NCBI GenBank assembly: GCA_030062745.1
Contig: CP099849.1
Coordinates: forward strand, 7,300,586 to 7,364,585
DNA from: Capitulum mitella
Taxonomy: Eukaryota > Arthropoda > Thecostraca > Pollicipedomorpha > Pollicipedidae
Direction of reading: 5' to 3'
Length of the DNA stretch: 64,000 nucleotides
Below the pieces are notes generated by a model, which worked only from the letters and a program-made list of their open reading frames with translations, was not told where the DNA came from and made no database searches. A program made the translations under genes and the position numbers. The first letter of the stretch is position 1, and each line of letters opens with the position of its first letter. This document shows positions 12,239 to 24,763 of the stretch, piece by piece.

Positions 12239-12629
12239 CAGATGTTGATTTCTGTCAAAGATTGGAGGGCCGAGCCGAGGGCCCGACAGCCTGACTTCCC
12301 CCCAAATGTGTACTTCTCAACGGGTTTAGTCCGCTTTATTTTGACCAACGGAACTTTATAAGTTTTCTGTTGCTATTTATCAAATAAAAACTGCATTAAT
12401 CCCATGTATATAGGTTTATAGATAAAAATATAGATAGATACATTGCTTTAGACTTTCTTCTCTTCTTACTGTCTATCTCTTATCTATTGTGGCCGTTCTT
12501 GTCGTTATTACTACTCATTTCCGTTTAAAACTGTCAGAAAATGTCGGGGGCCCAAACCAACATTCGGGGACTCAAATCAACATTGGGTGGGCCAGTTCCC
12601 TCTCAAAAGAATACAAATCGACGCTCCTG
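12239..12629 (-). mobile_element. hAT-type MITE, family R1, copy 3 (inverted)
   Basis: Read on the minus strand, it begins CAGGAGCGTCGATTTG and tracks copy 1 block by block to its end, whose terminal motif on the plus strand is CAGATGTTGATTTCTG. At 391 bp it appears nearly full length. The flanking octamers do not match, so the target duplication has decayed or the copy was rearranged. An internal A/T tract with TAGATAGATA occupies the place of the (TA)n array of copy 1. Confidence 0.8.
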
Positions 12630-12722
12630 CAAAGACCTGAGAGGAAGAAGAGAAGGTGCAAACTCAACTACAGATTCATTTATGGTGGATGAACAACAAC
12701 AGTCAAATTCTACTCACTCCAG

Positions 12723-12970
12723 ATCAGAGAAAAGCGCTGGGCTGGTTGGTTTATCAATTAAGATGAGCGTCACTGCCATATTGTCATTGTGTTTCACTTG
12801 GTGACTTGTGGATAAAGGATACATTTAAGCCATCTGTAGGTTGCGAATGTTTACTGGAATCCGTGAGAAGGTGTTGTGAAGAAACTACACTTATTACGAA
12901 TCGTGCTCACTTGAAACCCAGAGAAAAGCACTGGTCTGGTCGGTTTATCAATAAAAATGAGCGCCACTAC
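12723..12970 (+). repeat. Direct repeat pair of about 50 bp
   Basis: Segments at about 12,723-12,772 and 12,921-12,970 are diverged copies sharing 'AGAGAAAAGC', 'GGTTTATCAAT' and 'ATGAGCG'. They overlap the left arm of the foldback described next. Confidence 0.75.
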
Positions 12971-13680
12971 TACATGCATCGTTTCTAGTTCGAATGTTTT
13001 GTTCATGTGCCCCCCCCAAAAAAAAAACACCTTCAAGGGGCGCATTTAGAACGTATTTAGAAACTGATGTTGTTCGACGGTTGCACAGATTAAAGTGATG
13101 CCAAACGGTTGAGCACAAACCCAAAATCTATTTTGGGAACCCAACTATGGGTTACTTTAAATGTAATGTAATGAAACTCTTAGTTTTGGGGGAGAAGCAG
13201 TGCCGAGAACAACGAGAAACCCAAACTTTCCGAACAAATATCACAGCAAGCTTTAATGGAATAATACGTGCCGATTGCACAAGGAATCGAGTTAGCAAGG
13301 TAGTGGGCATTAAAACATGTCAGAAATGACATCTGGAGAGAGATAAGCCCGATAGTGACATGAGCGCACTTGACAAGGATGGTGCAATGCATCGCACTTC
13401 CCTTGCCTATGCTTTCAAAGTTAAATTTCCCAAGGGTGGCGCTGGGGCATTGGAAATGGGCAAACAAATCAAAAGGCCTTCAAGAGATCCATCCCTCCTC
13501 TTAAATGGTATCTTATTAATTCAAGTAATTTTCTCAACACCGCATACGTCACGCTACCGGCATTTCAACCGTTTGACATCTTTGGCTGTCTTCACAACAC
13601 CTTTTCACGGATTCCGGTAAACATTCGCAACGTAAGGATGGCATTAATGTATCCTTTGTCCACAATTCACCAAGTGAAGC
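12791..13680. repeat. Foldback: inverted arms of about 95 bp around 0.7 kb
   Basis: The arm at about 12,791-12,886 matches the reverse complement of about 13,589-13,680. Shared blocks include TCACTTGGTGA, AAAGGATACATT, TTGCGAATGTTTAC, GGAATCCGTGA and AAGGTGTTGTGAAGA. The 0.7-kb centre has no protein-coding content that I recognise. A foldback element, or an inverted insertion of a second repeat copy, would explain it. Confidence 0.75.
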
Positions 13681-15690
13681 TCAATGAAAACCGCACACCC
13701 AATTGACCTTGTTAAGAAGTCGACTCATTTGGCACACCCGCGAGCGCAGACTGTGACAATACTGATCAATCAGTCAGTTTACTTGCAACGTGCTTCCATG
13801 GGAAGAAGTGAATTGTCAACGCCGTGTACAATATGACCAGGCCGCGTATCAATGATTGGCTTATCCCATTCAAGGACTCACTTGCGCTGTTTGCGTCAAA
13901 CCTGCATGGTGAAAAATCCCTGCAATCCACGAGTTTCACAAATCTGCGATGATTCCCGTGTCAGGCTCATTTGTTGACCCGCGTCACATTTGTCAACGTG
14001 CTGCTTTGCCCGTTCGTCGTTAATCTGTTACTTTCAGCCAAACCCTTCTGGGTGATTTCCAAAACAACAAATATTTCACCGCTCGAATGATCCCCGCTGT
14101 ATATAAAAGTTATCTTGCGTGAAAATGATAGGTTTATAAATGGACTTACATTTTTCAAAATGCTGGGTCCGGCTCTGGCTTCATCCACGGCATAGATCTA
14201 CTGAAACGCGCTTGGGCACGACATAACCTGATATGGACACGGCTGGTGACCGCCTAATAGTTTGCCAGCATGTAAACGTATTTGCAAAAATTTTGGGTTT
14301 GTATGAACTGGAACAGCTGTAAGCAACCATCATATTTATGTTAAGCGGTCAACTATGGTTGCTGTCACAAGTTTTGTTGCCAGGGGTGCCATATTTCATG
14401 TCTGTATTTTGCTTTCATTCCTTCGAGACACGGCATAGACACGACCTGCGTGAGTTAAGGCCCTGCTCTAGGCACGTCGTGCCTAAGTTTAAGCACCATG
14501 TCTGCGACTGCTCAGAATTGCAGCTCTATTCATAACTGACTGGAGCAGTTACTGACGCACATAATGTGAAATATTTAGTATGAAATTTCTTGCAGACTGA
14601 GTACCATTCAACCTAGAGCAAACTAACAACCCTGTTGTTGTCTAATCGTCGATGTAAACAAGGTGTAACAACGGTATTATTTCATTATTTAGTTTCTAAG
14701 CTAAAAAATGAGTATATGAAGAAAAAGTTCACGAATTCCTCTTCAGAATTACGTATCATACTTACGTCATACATGCTGACATACTTCCACTTTTGATACG
14801 ACAACATATATGTTGAAAGGGCTCGCTAAAAAAAACACGGTCTTTCATCCAGGAAACAATGTTTACATTGCCAACCTCCGAAAGCCGCTCCTGGACTTTC
14901 ACACTGACGTGTTTTCGTTTTCATATATTTGCGGGTATTCCACCCGAAAATAGTTTTCATCGGTCCTTGAATATACCGTAGGTGACAAAACGAGCTGTCC
15001 TGTCACCATCACTAGACTAATTAGACATCGCGACGAATATGCCCATACACGGTGGTGTAACGTCTGATCTCGACCTAGAGAGGGGAGAAAAGTCCGTTTT
15101 GTCGTGACATCACTGTTTATACTGGCCATACCATCCCAGTGGACGAGACAGGTCTGTTCCGCGTCGCTGGCGATTTTCTTATCCATATATTCTCATCCAT
15201 AACAATGGAATTCCGAAGCATAATTGCCAAAGAACGTAAAGGAGCACCGAAAGGTAAAGAAAAATACGGTCAGCAAGGATAGAAGAGGAGAAATCGCGTG
15301 AATGAGTACAGCAAGAATGGCTTCTGTCCCAAGGAAAACAGACGATTACACTGCATTGTCGGAGCAGAACAAAATGCTATCTTCTGCAACCAGTGCTGGA
15401 ATGTGGATTCAAGCGCGTGACAGCAACTTTCAGGTTCCCCTGGATTGCCGCAAAAACTCTGGATTTTCGCCATACTACTACAGTTATTTATGACTTCCTC
15501 CTTTATACATGATATACATTTCTTCATGCAACATGTAGGTAACGTCAGAATGCTCGCCCCAGTGCGCACCAGGATTTCTGTCATTGTTTCCGTGGAGACC
15601 ACCTCGAAACCGCCGAGATCGGGCCGGCGGCTCATGAGAACAGGCGTTCAACCACGTGAGCGTATTTTTGTGCATAGTAGGCAGAGGAGC
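13681..15690. other. Noncoding spacer
   Basis: No conserved exon, RNA gene or repeat was recognised. Confidence 0.5.
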
Positions 15691-15698
15691 ACACAAGG

Positions 15699-15870
15699 GG
15701 GGGGGGCTTTGGGAACTGGAGCTCCTCCATTAGCACGGTGGAGGTTCCCTCCGGCCCAAGTCCGGGGCCCCTCTGCGCGCAGCGAGCAGTGGGTTGGAGG
15801 GTGCCCCTCCGCGTTACGAGCAGAGGGGTTCCCTTACTGTTCTGTTTGGGGACCCTCGGGCAAGATACGC
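15699..15870 (+). repeat. GC-rich dispersed repeat R2, copy 1
   Basis: The blocks 'GGGGGCTTTGGGAACTGGA', 'GTGGAGGTTCC' and a 'CCCTCCGCG...GCGAGCAG' stretch recur in diverged form at 19,242-19,410. Confidence 0.5.
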
Positions 15871-15924
15871 CATGATTAGGGGCTCTTTCTTTTAAGAAAT
15901 TTCTTACTAACTAAGGTTCCTTTA

Positions 15925-16760
15925 CTAGCTAAAGGATCCTGCTGGCATGTGAAAGAGGCACCTTCTGGCCTGCGAAGAGGACCCCTGCCGATTGCAGAAG
16001 ACCCCTGCCGACCTGTGAAGGACCCACCTACGGGTACGCGAGAAGGGATTCTGCCGACATGTTAAGGGCCTTCTGTTAGCCTGTAAAGGGGTTCTGTGTT
16101 GCCTGGCAGATTGTGCCTGCGGGCCTGTAGAGGAACCCTGTAAAGAGACTTTCATTCCAGCTTGTTAAGGATTCCCTGCTGGCACATAAAGTGGTCCCTG
16201 CTGGACTGTAAAGAGCTGCCTACGGATCTCAAGATGGGCCCCTGTCGGCCTGTAAAGAACCCCTGCAGGCCTGTAAATGGTGATTGTTATAAACGGCCCT
16301 TGCTGACCTGTAAAGGGCACGTCTACGGGCCTTCAGATGGCCTCCTGCTGACCTAAAAGGGTCCTCTGTTCGCCCGTGAAGGGCTCTTCTGTTATCCTGT
16401 AAAGAAACCATCTGCCGGCCTGTAGAGAGGCCCCTGCGGGCCTGTAGAGGCGGCTTGTAAAAAAACCAAAAGCCGGTCCCTGAAGGGGCCGCTGCACGAC
16501 TGCGATGGTTTCTTTGCAGTTGCTGGCCTGTAAGGAAACCCATGGCGTCCTGTAACGTGGCATCCGTCTGGCGGAACAGGGTCTCTGTCCTCCTAAAGGG
16601 GCATCCGTTGGCCTGTAAACAGCACGGACTCCATTTCCAAGTCACTGTACTTTCTCTGCAACCATGGGTCCTTGCTGACCTGTCAGGAGGATCACTGTTG
16701 ACTTATAAGGGTTCCGTGCTGGGCTGTAAAGGAGGCTTTCGCGGGCCTGTTAACAACATG
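15925..16760 (-). repeat. 22-bp minisatellite B
   Basis: Read on the minus strand, the array repeats a unit close to TTTACAGGCCAGCAGGGG plus four bases, with a period near 22 bp, more than 25 times and with heavy divergence. The core TTACAGGCCAG is also the core of array A (7.1-7.8 kb), which runs on the plus strand. Translated frames give pseudo-regular 'LQA' patterns that are artefacts of the repeat. Confidence 0.8.
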
Positions 16761-17063
16761 AGAGCGATTTGGAAGCCGTCGTATCCGACAACCTAAAGCA
16801 CTGTTTGACATTCTATATGAAACTAAAACTGGTGTCTATAAATGTCATTGAGAGCGAACGGTTTTGATATAATTTCTCACTTTCATGGTACGCCTTTTTT
16901 GCCCTTTTATGCAAATGGTGTGATTCTGAACTCACGCTGACCTGCAGGGGTATCAATATGTAAGTATATTTTTAGCCTTATAAAAGATATTTACATGTTC
17001 CCTTATCTTTTTATACTTATACCCCATCTGAGATGTCCAGGAGGCTTCCGCGGGACTCTCGTG

Positions 17064-17064
<1 letters not shown>

Positions 17065-17115
<51 letters not shown>
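17065..17115. repeat. (TA)n microsatellite
   Basis: About 25 TA units. No associated element end was recognised with confidence. Confidence 0.95.
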
Positions 17116-17116
<1 letters not shown>

Positions 17117-18415
17117 TCCCAGGAAACCCTGTGTACGCTGTTGAGGTTAGGGTTCTGCATCTAAATGGTAGAACCGTCATATTTCTGACAGCATTCGGTA
17201 TTCGACAGGACGCAGATTCGCTCCACATTATGTTTTCGTGTTCTGCATTTTTAGGAACTTTTCGTAAATTATGCAGCACATTCCGTGCAATTTTTGTCCG
17301 CTTTCCCAACCCCGTTACGTTTCCAGATCTTACGTACACATTAGGGCTTCCACATCTAATCATTGCCATAGACCCACTCCCCTCCCCTTCGGCTGCCACT
17401 TAATTTATGGAAGACCCTTAAGTGGCGCTGTGCATCGAAAAGTTATTAAGTGCTCACCCATCCGCTCTGCTGCACCGCACTTACAAATCAGCATCATTCG
17501 GCGAAAACGATACGTTGGAATGAAAAACCCCGGGCACGTGCGGCCCCGAATGACGCTGCGCCACACCTCCCGGCCCGTGGGAGCTCCAGTCCTGCTCCAC
17601 TGGAGCACGCTAAGGGCCTCGGGGATCAATGTCGGACAGCTCGGTATCGCATAACAGGAAGCCCACCGTCTCGGCCAGGTCAGGTGACAACGAGGAACTG
17701 GGCGCAGTGCTGCCAGGATCGCACACCGGGACGTCGGAGAGGGACTGCTCCGTTCGTGGGGTAATGTATCTCCCGAAATTGTGGTTCTGTGTTTGGACGC
17801 TTGAAAAAAATGGAAAAAAGAACGTCACAGTCAGCGCACATTCTGACACCTAACAGAATGTGTCAGCCAAGAGGCTCTAGCCTCTTTGGTGCGAGGAGAA
17901 AGGTACCAGCTGTTCGGCCACCGCGGCATGGAAGGAACCCGCGTGAAGACGGAAAATGAAATATCTATCCCAACCGAGATGGGAAAATTCGCGGCACACT
18001 GGAACTGAAAAAAAAATGCTAAGCTGAACCGTGGCACCACCAGGGATACTGGAATGTCAGCTCAAGCCGTAGTTTTGAAATACTGCGATGGTTTAAACCA
18101 AAACGCGCCAGACCAAATGAGAAAGTACTCAATTTCCGCTCATAATTTTTGATAACTCCTAATGAGCAATGTGACAATCGAACGCTCTTTTGCGTCTCTG
18201 TCAACGCAAGCTTCGTCGGCCAAATGCAGCCGAAAATGGAAAATGCGACCCCGCTTGGAACAAGAGATAAAAAGACATTTTTCCCCAGCCATGAGATGAC
18301 ACATATGACTAACCTTGACTCACCTTGACTCACCTCATCACCCTTCACATTTTTTGCAGCAGACAGCAAAAATAAAACTTTCGACGAATTATCCCACTGT
18401 CCTTTGAAAAAAAAA
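17116..18415. other. Noncoding spacer
   Basis: The short overlapping frames have no conserved domain. Nothing else was recognised. Confidence 0.5.
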
Positions 18416-18760
18416 CGCCGCCGTACGCCACCCCCATCTCTCTGTCCGGCAGCCGTCCCGGCCTGACCCATAACCAGCGGCCATCCCCCAGCCCCCAGCC
18501 CCGCCGTCGGCGACGACCGGCGCGGCTTCCCGCGGCGACCATTCGGCGCGCACGTGCGGACGACAGGGCGGCGTCGTGCCGTCGCGGTCCACCTCGATGT
18601 CCCGGTAATCCCCGGATCAGCGGCCGCCGCAGACGCCAGCCGGCGACCTCTGACCTCTGCACGGCGCCGGAGGGATCAGAGCCGGGTGGCGCGGTCTTGT
18701 ACGTCCCGCGGCGCTGGCGGCGACTTGTCGCCGTATTTCACCGGCCCTCAGAAGTCCATC
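18415..18760. other. GC/CpG-rich island
   Basis: A block with many CpGs and Arg/Ala/Pro-rich frames on both strands. No gene is supported. A regulatory role is possible but not shown. Confidence 0.4.
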
Positions 18761-19241
18761 AATTGAATTTCAATAGGACGCGGTGATGGTGAAATACGTC
18801 CTCCATCCGGGGCACTCTGCAAAGATAAGCGACGCTGCCGGCCCGGGAAGAGGTTCGGGTCAGCGGCGCTTATCAGTGGACTTCCATCACAGGAACAATG
18901 GGGCTATGCTGATGGCCAAGAGCCGTCTGAAGCGCAGATGGAAGAAATTATTCCACTGCTTGGTTTTACGAAGGCACGCTAGCGCATTTTTGGCGTTACT
19001 GGCTTATCATTTCATCGCTGCAGTGGAAAGTCGTATCAAAAGGCGTTTTCTAGACCTATCAGTCTAAAAATATGAGTTCTACACATAAGCATTACCTAAA
19101 AATAATCAACAAGACATCGCGTTCTTCTGAAAACTGAATGGGACAAATTTGTGTCCAGTTGCATGAGGCTTTTACATTGATACTTAGCTTCTCTTCTTTG
19201 TCAGTGAAAGTGGTTTAACTCTGACACAAAACCAGAGGCGA

Positions 19242-19410
19242 ACGGAGCGGGGGGCGGGCGGGGCTTTGGGGACTGGACTCTCCCTTCTTAGCAGTGAGGA
19301 GGTTCCTCAGCACGTAGCGCGGAGGAGCCCCGGATTCGGGATGGTAGCATCCCTCCGCGCGTCGCGCGGAGAGTTTTCCCGAATATTCTGCATTGGGGCG
19401 CCTTGGCCAA
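19242..19410 (+). repeat. GC-rich dispersed repeat R2, copy 2
   Basis: It shares 'GGGGCTTTGGGGACTGGA' and 'GAGGAGGTTCC' with the copy at 15.7 kb and has a palindromic CCGCGCG...CGCGCGG segment. Confidence 0.5.
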
Positions 19411-20360
19411 TGGCCACCATTAACCAACGATCACCATCCATAACTCCGCGTTCCTGCCATTGAGATTCAAGTGGGTCGGCGATGAGATGCATGACTACCT
19501 CGGTGCCATGGCGGCCGATCTATTTGTGCACTGGTCCCGGCGCTACCGGATGAAACGATCAGCAGCGGTCGAGGCGTCATTTTGATAGCGGTAGATCGCG
19601 ATTTTTTAGAATTAATGTAGTAATGTAACTTTTGAGGTCACTGAGTTCTAATATTGTTTCTCCGTTTTTGGTCTATCAGATGTGTTGATATTTATGCCGT
19701 TATTAGCTTATCGTTGCTATCTTTTATAGCTTCGTCTTGACCGTGGGATGAGTAAACCCACAATCATGACGGACTCGCAGTCTGTTTAGTCGAAATCCTG
19801 GGAATAGCAGTATTCTGGCACTTGGTGTGTTGCCCTTCAATTTCAAACAAAAGAGATGAAAGGATATTTAACGCCGAATGGTGCCATCCGGCTTGATTCG
19901 TTTCACGAGTGTTCAGTTTTGATATGCATTGCAGTTAGTTCATATTCATATATAAGGGCAATCCCATTTATCTTTTAATGGGTAACGGCCTAAACCATAA
20001 AGGAATGCGAGGCGAAGCACACACGTTTAACAAACCTTCCGGTTGTAAACGACGTCACCATAACGTATGTATTCTGAAATTTAAACAGTACGATGACGGA
20101 TAAATGTAAAAAATAGTAAAACTAAAAATAGATGGCGGATAACTGAGTTATTATCCACATCTAAACATTCCTTTTCTGCAAATTCAGATTATACACTTTC
20201 CATATAAATTTGAACCAAATGGCTACTGGGTTCATATTAGGAATCCTCCGAGTTTGTCAGAATCGATGCTTCCGCTAGTGTATATCTTCAACCGTCTGCA
20301 GGGTAAATCACAAATCAAAAGTTTCAGACAGATCTCAAACTTTTCCACTGGGGCTGCCAC

Positions 20361-20545
20361 GGATGGTTGGTTATTGGGTTATTTAACGACGCCCTCGACT
20401 ACCAGGGTCATTCACGTCGCAGCTTCTCACGCCGCTTGTCGCGGGGGACGCCAAAATGTCGCTATTCCCTGGACTCGAACGGGGGACCTTTCAGCCCCAA
20501 AGCGAGCATGGGAGGAGGACGGCTGCCATTGACTTCAAGACGGCC
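20361..20545 (-). mobile_element. tRNA-headed SINE with a LINE-type 3' tail
   Basis: On the minus strand a near-perfect B box (GTTCGAGTCC, 20,480-20,471) lies in a tRNA-like head. The element ends at 20,361 in a tail containing GAATGACCCTG, AGTCG and CCCAATAACCAACCATCC. The same tail ends the LINE at 62,282-64,000. Sharing of the 3' tail is the classic arrangement by which a SINE is mobilised by a partner LINE. The A box is weak, and the exact head start is uncertain. Confidence 0.7.
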
Positions 20546-21770
20546 GGATATTTATGCTAGCACAAACATTGAGTCGAATGAATTTAAGGGTTTAATAGCC
20601 CGGACTTAACAACAACAAGGAGGCAAAATCGTCAATCCTCCCCCCCCCCGTCCAAAACACATCAGACAATGCAGGTATATAACGAAACACTAAATGCAGT
20701 TAAAGGACAACGGCAAATCACTCAAGCCCTTACGAGGCTAGGAAGCTGTTTTGTGAAGATTCAATGCTAGGAAAATTTTAGCCTCATCTTTTGTGTTGTT
20801 TCACGAACAGTGGTATGACTGAATGAAAACCGGTGAAACACTGGGGATGCCACAATCACATAGCATTATTTTCCAGCTGTTAAAGAGGGCCGGGCACCGC
20901 ATGATCTGACTCTCCGCCTCAGAAACAAGGTATTCGTCATCCATGAGTGGATAATGTTGGCTAACGTAGTGATGACAATGACATTTCCGACCGAAGTGGG
21001 AAGTCATTATCCAGCCCGTGCACTTTGTACTAGCTCCAAAAACGATGCCGGCTCCTGGCGTCAAAATAACACTCGACGAAACTATTTGTTTACCTCAGAT
21101 GACCTCTAGTCAGGTGCCTTCCAGCGGGCCACGGGTGACATGCGCCACTTGAGACGCACACGCTTTTAGAAAAACGTCGTGATTCTCTTTACATGATGTA
21201 GTCGTGGGTTTCCATTTTGGCCAAAAATGGCAATTGCACGGTGTGTGCTGTTCACATGCTCTTGTGAAATTTTCGAAAGTGCTTTTGTATATTTACGTTT
21301 AACGCCCCAAAAAGTTATCTCTTCAGAATTACATCAATTTTTATTATTAACGTTTACAACTGTCACCTAGTCCCTGGGTGAACTGACGTGCGCTTGCATC
21401 TGTTCAGCGCAAGTGTCCTCCTTGTTTGGAGAAGGAAAATTACACCAAATTAAGCCTCCCTTTTCACAGCACCGGTGTGAGTTATTGTTAGGAATAGAAC
21501 TCGGCGTCCGGCGTCCTCCCCGCCTGTCCCTCCCCCCGCACCAACCTCGGGCGAGTTCTGAATGTGTCGCGTCAGCCGCCGCCTTCGGCAGCTCGTGAGA
21601 GCGGTCGACTTCCCTGCGACTTTCCAGAAGGCGCACTGAGTTAGGGGGGAGGAGCAGGGGGAGGCGGTGCGAACGTCGCTGGTAAGCAGTTATTTGCTGG
21701 CCGCTCCGTGCGGCGCGCGTGCGCATGACGTGCCGGTCTGGTAATTTCCCGAGCGTTCTTAGATGGCGGG
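20546..21770. other. Noncoding spacer
   Basis: No conserved coding content. A poly-C run lies at about 20,641. The GC rises after 21.4 kb, just before the transposon-derived ORF. Confidence 0.45.
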
Positions 21771-24125
21771 ATGTTTCAGGACCACCCGCGGTGGCCTAAG
21801 TCAATGCAGAGAGCGCCTTCTATAGCGGAAGCCTGTGGCACTATGGCGTACACCAAGAGGAAAAGCCGAGATTTGGTTGATCGTTGTTCCGGACGAATCA
21901 GTGCCGGGAAACGCCCTGTCTGTTCGGGGGAAATGTTGCAACGATGTTTTCAGTTTCACCGTGCAGATCAGCTTGTCCAGAGGGAGGCCGAAACACAGAC
22001 CGTCCGCGAAGTGATGCTGGTGTGGAAGAAAACCCGCATTCTCACAGCACCGAAGTGGAACGTGATGACGAAGCACGGCAGGAACCTTAACCAGTACCGA
22101 GCTGTCCTCAAAGGCAAATGCAGGAGGTCCACCCAGCAAATGGACGTCAATGAGTTACGGAGCATCCCCAAAGGCCTGTTTAAAATTGTCCATATCGGCT
22201 CCACAAAGATCATCAGAATCCGAACGGACGAATAATTCCTTCAGGCCCAGTTGGAGCCAGGCCGCCGAGGTTTATGGTGGGAGTCGATAAGTATCTTCCC
22301 GGGAAGGAGGACCGAGCTCTTCAACAACGGCAGGCCGCAGAAAGGGCACACCGTCAGACTGAAGAGCAAGCCAGGCGGGAGGCGATTGCCCCATTGGAAT
22401 CCTCGTCTACCGACAGCGAACAGTTGACGGGTGAAGATGACCCGCAGCCCTTCATCATGTCCCTCCTTCGAAGCGACCCTGCAGGAGAGCCAAGAACGTC
22501 ACTCCTGGGCTGGCAGCAGCCCCCGATCAGAAAAAGCTCAGTGATCGCTCTATGGTCCACATGCTATCATCGACGGCTTCGGCCCTCGGCCACGGCTCCT
22601 TCGAACTGGCGATCAACAGAAGCTCGATCAGGCAGTCGCTCAGATCGCAGAGGAGAGCCACTGCGGAGGAAATCCGGCCTTCTTTCTCTGCGACACCGAG
22701 CCTGGTCCACTGGGACAGCAAACAGTTGATGGAAAACCGAAAACCGAAACCGAAAACCGACGATGAAAAATGGAAAAAACGATTACGACAATGTCATCCA
22801 ACAATGAGACGGGGAATGTGGATCGACTCCCTGTCATTATACCCGGCCCAGGAAGTGGCGCCAAGCTCCTCGGTTTCCCGAAGCTCGGGACCGGAACTGG
22901 CGCAGCGGCAGCCGACGCTGTCGCGCATTGTCTGAGATACAGGGTGGTCTCGGATAGGATCGCAGGAATGAGCTTCGACACAGCCTCCGGTAATACTGGA
23001 CAAATGCTGGAAGCATGCACGTTTCTTCAACAGAAGCTTGGTCGAGAGCTCCTCCTCTTCGCTTGCCTTTAGCATAGCTTTGAACTGGTGACAGAGTTGG
23101 CTTTCTCTGCGTGCTTCGGTCCATCTTCGAGACCAGGGATCTCGTTGTTCAAGCACTTCAAGAGGAGATGGGAGCACATTGATCGGAGCAAGTTTGAACC
23201 CATGATGCGTGAAAACCTGGAGCCAGCAGCGGCCGAGATGTGCCTCTCTTCTCCAATGATAATGTCATCGTCATCTGCCGCAAGAAGCTGGCCGAATTCC
23301 AGCCACGTAATGATTATCGTGAGTTGTTGGAGCTCACGATCACCCTCTTTGGCAAAGAGCCTCCGCGGGGAGGCAGGTTTGTCCAACCAAGTGCTCTCCA
23401 TCGTGACGGATGGGGCGCCTAATCTACGGAATTATGATCTTGCCTCGCGATATCAGTTCTCCCTGCCTCTCAGCGAACTGGAGGCACTCAAGTGCTTCGC
23501 CTCTTTCATCGTTGTGCTTTACGTCAGGGAAATGGTTTTGCGCTCCATTGGCGGTCAGATTTCCGGTGCACGACCTGGCCTGCTTCCCGGATGCCAAAAT
23601 CTCGAAGGCGACTTGCAAACAGTTCGCCAATCACCTCCGGTACCACAACGAAGAACAGGCTGGTCCGTCGTTCTTTGACGAGAACGGGCCGTTTGGGAAT
23701 AAGAAGAGGATGGTCGCAGCACTCCCGGAGCAGGGATCGGAGAGTCCGCCCCAGCGAGCGCAGATGAATCTCGCGGCTACCAGGAAGACCATGGCGGACT
23801 TTATCACAGCAAAGTCGGTGGGAATCTGAAGGCTTACGAGTTCAACACGGACTTCCTTGCCGCCGATCCTGCTGATTGGGAGACAGCACCTGGCTTCAAG
23901 GACACCAAGGAAGTGCACGGGATGATGGTGGCGGTGGTGAACGATTTCGCCGAGCAAGGTGTGGCTTTTACCCAAGCGTACAACGAGGCACTGACGAAGG
24001 ACGAAAGGCAAAGGCAGCACCTGCTGCAAGTCTTCAAATGGCACCGCCGCCAATGCCCCGAGGCCACAAAAAGGGCTGCAGTCTCATTTCCACCTAAGCC
24101 ATACCGCTGCCGACAGCGTCAATGA
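21771..24125 (+). pseudogene. Transposon-derived ORF relic, uncharacterised transposase-like family
   Basis: Successive plus-strand blocks in different frames form one collinear protein of about 700 residues. The N-terminal part includes 'LVWKKTRI' and 'NQYRAVLKGKCRRSTQQM'. A charged coiled segment follows near 22.3 kb ('ALQQRQAAERAHRQTEEQ'), then 'ALGHGSFELAINRSSIR'. The core has 'DRLPVIIPGPGSG', 'LGFPKLGTGTGAAAA' and 'RIAGMSFDTASGNTG', then 'CFGPSSRPGISLFKHFKRRW', 'NDYRELLELTITLFG' and 'DAKISKATCKQFANHLRY'. From memory this resembles a repetitive family of unnamed proteins in arthropods and cnidarians; I give it no name. The 'SFDT' strand would fit an RNase-H-fold transposase Asp. At least five frame changes and stops make it nonfunctional. 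No introns are evident. Confidence 0.7.
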
Positions 24126-24692
24126 CCTATGACATGAGACGGGCCACGTCAGGTGTCTTTCGATGCAGCGTTCCTTTCGTGTACGTTTTAAGGATATCAT
24201 GTTCATGCTTTCAAAACTTGGATTGCAAAATACATGTTTGAAGCCATTTTAGGACTGGACCTCACCATGACCGAATCCCCCTGGGATGACAAGTCCATGG
24301 AGAATGGAGTTCTTGTTGGGGATAGATATATTGGTCTTCTTTGAGTTTCATGGGCTCATTACGCAGAAATCGTGCGCAAATTTCATCACAATCAAAATGA
24401 AATCTTTTTCTGTGTACGACGAATGGAATTAACGAAAACAGTGCAATTCCTTCTCGTGGAGTGGCAAATAGCTATACAGATAGATATACGCAGAACAAAT
24501 GTTGTGCTCTTCAGATTCGATTTGTGTATTTGTTTCGAAAAAGAAAAGTAGCAGAAACGTACAACAACGTCAAACAGCATGTGCATGCAATCTCGCACTT
24601 CATAAGTCCAAAATGATTTTTGCAGGCTCCTGGGCTTTAGGCATGATTATGAAAATAAGTGACTTTCTTCACGTTAACACGCAAAATACGTA

Positions 24693-24693
<1 letters not shown>

Positions 24694-24763
<70 letters not shown>

